52,208 nucleotides of DNA from Actinomycetota bacterium (GTDB lineage Bacteria > Actinomycetota > Actinomycetes > S36-B12 > UBA5976), in NCBI GenBank assembly GCA_947452755.1, contig CANGDT010000007.1:1-52208 (forward strand), written 5' to 3'. This document shows positions 49,017 to 52,208 of the stretch, in pieces. The stretch's first letter is position 1. Every line of letters begins with the position of its first letter. Made by a program: the position numbers and the translations under genes. Under the pieces are notes generated by a model. That model had not been told where the DNA came from. It saw only the letters and a program-made list of their open reading frames with translations, and searched no databases.

Positions 49017-50960
49017 ATGTCAGCGTCGACGTTGTTCGAGCATCCTCTAGATCCATTAAGCGCCTCGGAGTTAGAAGCAGCAATTTCGGCCGCCCGTTCG
49101 GTGTGGAATCTGGACCACCGGCACTTGTTTGCCATGGTGCAACTTGAGGAACCCACTAAGGCAGAAGTTTTGGCATGGAAGCCCGGCGACAACTTTGAGC
49201 GTGCTGTGCGGATAACCGTTCTTGACCGTGCGACGGCTGCTGTTCATGAGGGTGTCATTACTACTGACGGCATTGCGCGCAGTTGGAAAGTTATTGACGG
49301 TGCGAAGTCACCGGTGTTGAGTACGGAGTCCGAGGCTGCGATGGCGGCGGCGAAGGCTGATTCTCGTGTGATTGATGCGTTGGCGAAGCGTGGGATTACG
49401 GATCCACAATCACAGGTGCATATGGAGACGTGGCCGATTGGTGCACAAATTCCTGAGTATTTGAATGATGGTCGCCGTTTGGTGTGGACGCCTATGTGGT
49501 TTAAGCCAACTCCAGAGGCCAACATGTATGCGCATCCTATTAATAATGTGTACGCGATTGTTGATTTGCAGACTGAGCAGGTCGTTGGCATTGAGGATGG
49601 TGACGTTACAGCCATTCCAATGACTTCAGGTGATTACCGGTTGTCGCAGACTGGTGGTTCTGTTGCGTTGAAGGAATTGCAGATCATTCAAAAAGACGGT
49701 GCGTCGTTTGATGTTGAGGGTTGGCGTATCCAGTTTGAGCGTTGGAGTTTGCGTGTTGGTTGGGATCAGCGCGAAGGTCTTGTAATTCATGATGTGCGTT
49801 TCAATGACAACGGTGATGAGCGTCGTATAGCGCACCGTTTATCGATTGCCGAGCTTGTAATTCCTTATGGTGATCCTTCACAGGGCACGTATCGTAAGAA
49901 TGCTTTTGATACGGGCGAGTATGGGCTGGGCAACTACACGAACTCGTTAACGTTGGGTTGCGATTGTTTGGGTGAGATTGTGTATCTCGATGTTGCGTTG
50001 GCAAATCCCGAAGGTGAAGTGCGCACAATCAAGAACGCTATTTGTATGCATGAGGAAGATTTCGGAATTTTATGGAAGCACGTTGACATTGACGGGCATG
50101 TTGAAGTTCGTCGTGGTCGCCGTTTTGTTGTGTCTTCAATCGTCACTATCAATAATTACGAGTACGGCTATTACTGGTACTTCTATCAAGATGGTGTTAT
50201 TGAATTTGAAGCCAAACTGACCGGCATTTTGTTGACTTTGTCAGATGAACCTGGGGTGGATCATCCGTCGGCTACTCAACTTGAAGAAGGTCTGTGGGCC
50301 CCGTATCACCAACACACATTCTGCGCCCGTCTCGATCTCGACATTGATGGCACCAATAACACTGTGATTGAAGTTGATTCCATTGCTAAGCCAATGGGTC
50401 CAGAGAATCCTCACGGTGGTGCGTACATCACCACACAAGATGTCATTAAGTCGGAGAGCAACGCGGCTCGTCTACTTAACCTTGCGAAAGCGCGTTACTG
50501 GAAAATCACAAACCCGAACAAAAAGAACCATGTTGGTAATCCTGTTGCTTACAAGATTCTGGGAAATGTGAATTGTCTGCCACTAGCGTCGCCTGATTCT
50601 GTTATCGGTAAGCGTGCAGGCTTTATGTATAACCATTTGTGGGTGACACAGAACACGACCGAAGAACGCTACCCCGCTGGCGACTACCCGTTCCAGCACG
50701 AAGGTGGCGACGGACTACCGCGTTGGGTTCAACAGGATCGTTCACTCGAGAACACTGACGTTGTGATGTGGTACGTATTCGGCTTGAATCACATTCCGCG
50801 TATTGAAGATTGGCCAGTGATGCCTGTTGAACGACTTGGTTTCAGTCTGAAGCCTGTTGGTTTTTTCCGCCGCAGTCCCGCAATGGATGTGGCACCTTCG
50901 ATGGCAGCGTGCCTACGGTGTAACGGTCATCCAGATGAACCGTGCACGTGTAACCACTAG
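49017..50960 (+). CDS. Copper amine oxidase (TPQ-dependent)
   Basis: Oxidises primary amines to aldehyde, ammonia and H2O2. 647 residues from ATG 49017, which has AAAGGA; the frame is open from 48966. The self-processing Tyr is about residue 381 in TINNYEYG, the base Asp about 298 in FDTGEYG, and the copper His about 431, 433 (HQH) and 592 (LNHIPRIEDWP). Positions agree closely with the Arthrobacter enzyme. No signal peptide, so it is probably cytoplasmic. The C-terminus has CLRCNGHPDEPCTCNH, a possible extra metal site. Phenylethylamine or tyramine are likely substrates. Confidence 0.94.
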   Translation: MSASTLFEHPLDPLSASELEAAISAARSVWNLDHRHLFAMVQLEEPTKAEVLAWKPGDNFERAVRITVLDRATAAVHEGVITTDGIARSWKVIDGAKSPVLSTESEAAMAAAKADSRVIDALAKRGITDPQSQVHMETWPIGAQIPEYLNDGRRLVWTPMWFKPTPEANMYAHPINNVYAIVDLQTEQVVGIEDGDVTAIPMTSGDYRLSQTGGSVALKELQIIQKDGASFDVEGWRIQFERWSLRVGWDQREGLVIHDVRFNDNGDERRIAHRLSIAELVIPYGDPSQGTYRKNAFDTGEYGLGNYTNSLTLGCDCLGEIVYLDVALANPEGEVRTIKNAICMHEEDFGILWKHVDIDGHVEVRRGRRFVVSSIVTINNYEYGYYWYFYQDGVIEFEAKLTGILLTLSDEPGVDHPSATQLEEGLWAPYHQHTFCARLDLDIDGTNNTVIEVDSIAKPMGPENPHGGAYITTQDVIKSESNAARLLNLAKARYWKITNPNKKNHVGNPVAYKILGNVNCLPLASPDSVIGKRAGFMYNHLWVTQNTTEERYPAGDYPFQHEGGDGLPRWVQQDRSLENTDVVMWYVFGLNHIPRIEDWPVMPVERLGFSLKPVGFFRRSPAMDVAPSMAACLRCNGHPDEPCTCNH

Positions 50961-51000
50961 TACTCTAAAACTCCCATCGCAACGCAGATAAGCGAGAACC

Positions 51001-51897
51001 ATGTCACCTATTGATCGTCGCGGTTCGGTCTTTGTGGTGTTGGCTGCCGGTGTGCTGTTCGGCACCACTGGTACTGCACGACTTTTTTCTGACGTAGCTG
51101 CAAGCTCAACGTCGATTGCTGCCGCTCGTTTAGGAATTGGCGCTTTGGGTCTGGTTGCCGTGTCGATTATTCAACGCGGATCTGGTGCGGTCACTTTGTT
51201 GTGGAAGCGCCCACGTGTGTGGATTATGGGTGTCAGTGTTGCGGTGTACATGGCGAGCTTTTTTGCTGCGGTACAACTTGCTGGTGCCGCTGTCGCTTCG
51301 CTGGTTTCAATTTCTTTGTCCCCATTGTTGGCGGGAACAATTGCCCGCATGTTTGGTAGTCCTTGGCCGGGCCGTGTGTGGGCAGCATCTACTTTCCTTG
51401 CAGTAGTTGGCGTGGTGATGTTGAGTGCACCTACTTCAGCGACCGCAGGTAATCATCGAGTACTCGGGGCACTCTCGGCTGCAATCGCTGCAGGTGCTTA
51501 CGCGTTTTACACAGTTGTGGGTGCTCGGCTTGTGGCTGATGGCCATCACGCAACTGATGGGCTAGCTGCGTCGTTCTCTATTGGCGCTGTTCTTTTGGTT
51601 CCATTTTTAGTAATAGACGCACAGTGGATAACGACACCAAAGGGCATTGCCCTGGCATTGTGGCTCGGAGTCGCGTCAACGACTGTCGCTTACATTTTGT
51701 TTGGTGTTGGCATTACACACTTGGCACCAGGTGTCGTCGCGACGTTGCTACTGAGTGAACCGTTTGTGGCAACAATGCTCGGCGTGTTCTTGCTCAGTGA
51801 ACCGATGGTGCTGCGCGGCTGGATTGGTTGCGTACTTATCCTCGTCGGCTTACTGATGGTCAGCCGCAACGAACGAAAAGTTCGCGTACCGGTTTAG
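51001..51897 (+). CDS. EamA/DMT-family transporter
   Basis: 298 residues, ten predicted membrane helices in two EamA halves (start GSVFVVLAAGVLFGTTGTA; second half LGALSAAIAAGAYAFYTVVG). Drug/metabolite exporter family; substrate unknown. ATG 51001 has only a weak GCGAG site; a TACTCT hexamer at 50962-50967 could be the -10. It is 40 bp after the amine oxidase and ends exactly where the convergent rpiB stop begins. Confidence 0.88.
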   Translation: MSPIDRRGSVFVVLAAGVLFGTTGTARLFSDVAASSTSIAAARLGIGALGLVAVSIIQRGSGAVTLLWKRPRVWIMGVSVAVYMASFFAAVQLAGAAVASLVSISLSPLLAGTIARMFGSPWPGRVWAASTFLAVVGVVMLSAPTSATAGNHRVLGALSAAIAAGAYAFYTVVGARLVADGHHATDGLAASFSIGAVLLVPFLVIDAQWITTPKGIALALWLGVASTTVAYILFGVGITHLAPGVVATLLLSEPFVATMLGVFLLSEPMVLRGWIGCVLILVGLLMVSRNERKVRVPV

Positions 51898-52208
51898 TTA
51901 ACGGTTTTCGTATTCCGCGATCTGGCCAATACGACGCACGTGGCGTTCCGCATCACTGAATGGTGTCTCTAAGAAAGCGTCGATAATCGCAAACGCTTCT
52001 TCTTGTGTGTGTTGACGCGCGCCGATGCCAACAACATTTGCGTTGTTGTGCTCTTTGGCTAGTTGTGCTGTGGCAATGTTCCAGGCAAGTGCCGCGCGTA
52101 CACCTTTAACTTTGTTCGCAGCTATCTGTTCACCGTTACCGGATCCGCCAAACACAACTCCAAGCGAACCTGGCTCAGCAGCAACAGCTTCAGCTGCGGC
52201 AATACAGA
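51898..52208 (-). CDS. rpiB: Ribose-5-phosphate isomerase B (partial, C-terminal part)
   Basis: Interconverts ribose-5- and ribulose-5-phosphate. At least 103 residues, and the frame remains open to the window edge, so the N-terminus is missing. VVFGGSGNGEQIAANKVKGVRAALAWN and IGARQHTQEEA are typical. The loop GGSGNGEQ with Glu, and no Cys as in E. coli RpiB, is the mycobacterial type. The stop (51898-51900) abuts the EamA stop. Confidence 0.93.
   Translation of the reverse strand, partial: CIAAAEAVAAEPGSLGVVFGGSGNGEQIAANKVKGVRAALAWNIATAQLAKEHNNANVVGIGARQHTQEEAFAIIDAFLETPFSDAERHVRRIGQIAEYENR

Noticed and set aside
47270-51897. The amine permease/oxidase/EamA region as a mobile island
   Set aside because: No integrase, transposase, direct repeats or attachment site is seen. 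The two tRNA genes next to it are intact, and no duplicated tRNA end was found at the other side.

Overview
The window looks like a chromosome segment of an Actinomycetota bacterium of moderate GC (about half, by eye). Several markers point that way: a GlgE-type glycogen pathway, NucS mismatch endonuclease, a MurA with Asp in place of the usual fosfomycin-target Cys, paired clpP1-clpP2, a DUF222-HNH protein behind a CGAAC-type SOS box, and many leaderless genes with a TANNNT -10 box 6-8 nt before the start codon. From memory, gene order resembles two Mycobacterium tuberculosis blocks, Rv3011c-Rv3029c (left) and Rv1298-Rv1327c (centre). The genus cannot be named from this sequence.

Layout. 1-8.2 kb (minus): etfB-etfA, then iscS-mnmA-metE-like-ligA, then gatC-gatA (gatA leaves the window). 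8.2-9.0 kb: an enoyl-CoA hydratase. 9.1-15.1 kb (plus): glgX-glgE-glgB, alpha-glucan debranching, elongation and branching. 15.1-20.6 kb: thioredoxin-TPR protein, DUF2127 membrane protein, thiolase, methylmalonyl-CoA epimerase, and a hydroxyacyl-CoA dehydrogenase / zinc-ribbon / hydrolase operon. 20.6-26.5 kb: nucS, a small membrane protein, murA, cobalamin adenosyltransferase, a Gly-rich membrane protein, ribokinase plus nucleoside hydrolase, and a Tat-type Rieske protein. 26.5-39.8 kb (minus): one long housekeeping run, rpmE, prfA, DUF4287, prmC, tsaC, glyA, wecA, atpI-atpZ-atpBEFHAGDC. 39.9-41.1 kb: kynureninase. 41.2-46.9 kb (minus): clpX, clpP2, clpP1, an inserted DUF222-HNH gene, and tig. 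Then tRNA-Pro and tRNA-Gly. 47.3-51.9 kb: an amine module (APC permease divergent from a copper amine oxidase) and an EamA exporter. The window ends inside rpiB.

The fatty-acid and short-chain acyl-CoA genes (ETF, enoyl-CoA hydratase, thiolase, hydroxyacyl-CoA dehydrogenase, epimerase, cobalamin adenosyltransferase) would together support beta-oxidation and propionyl-CoA metabolism. The nucleoside hydrolase and ribokinase form a nucleoside-ribose salvage pair.

The genome is tightly packed. No gene-free stretch exceeds 300 bases, and all seven convergent gene pairs overlap or lie within 27 bp. The most informative regulatory signals are a perfect LexA box that contains the leaderless -10 of the DUF222-HNH gene, and a perfect match to the published ClgR consensus upstream of clpP1-clpP2. 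I did not find a convincing undescribed multi-gene system. The most open questions are the half-length MetE-like protein, the Cys-repeat membrane protein and the zinc-ribbon protein.
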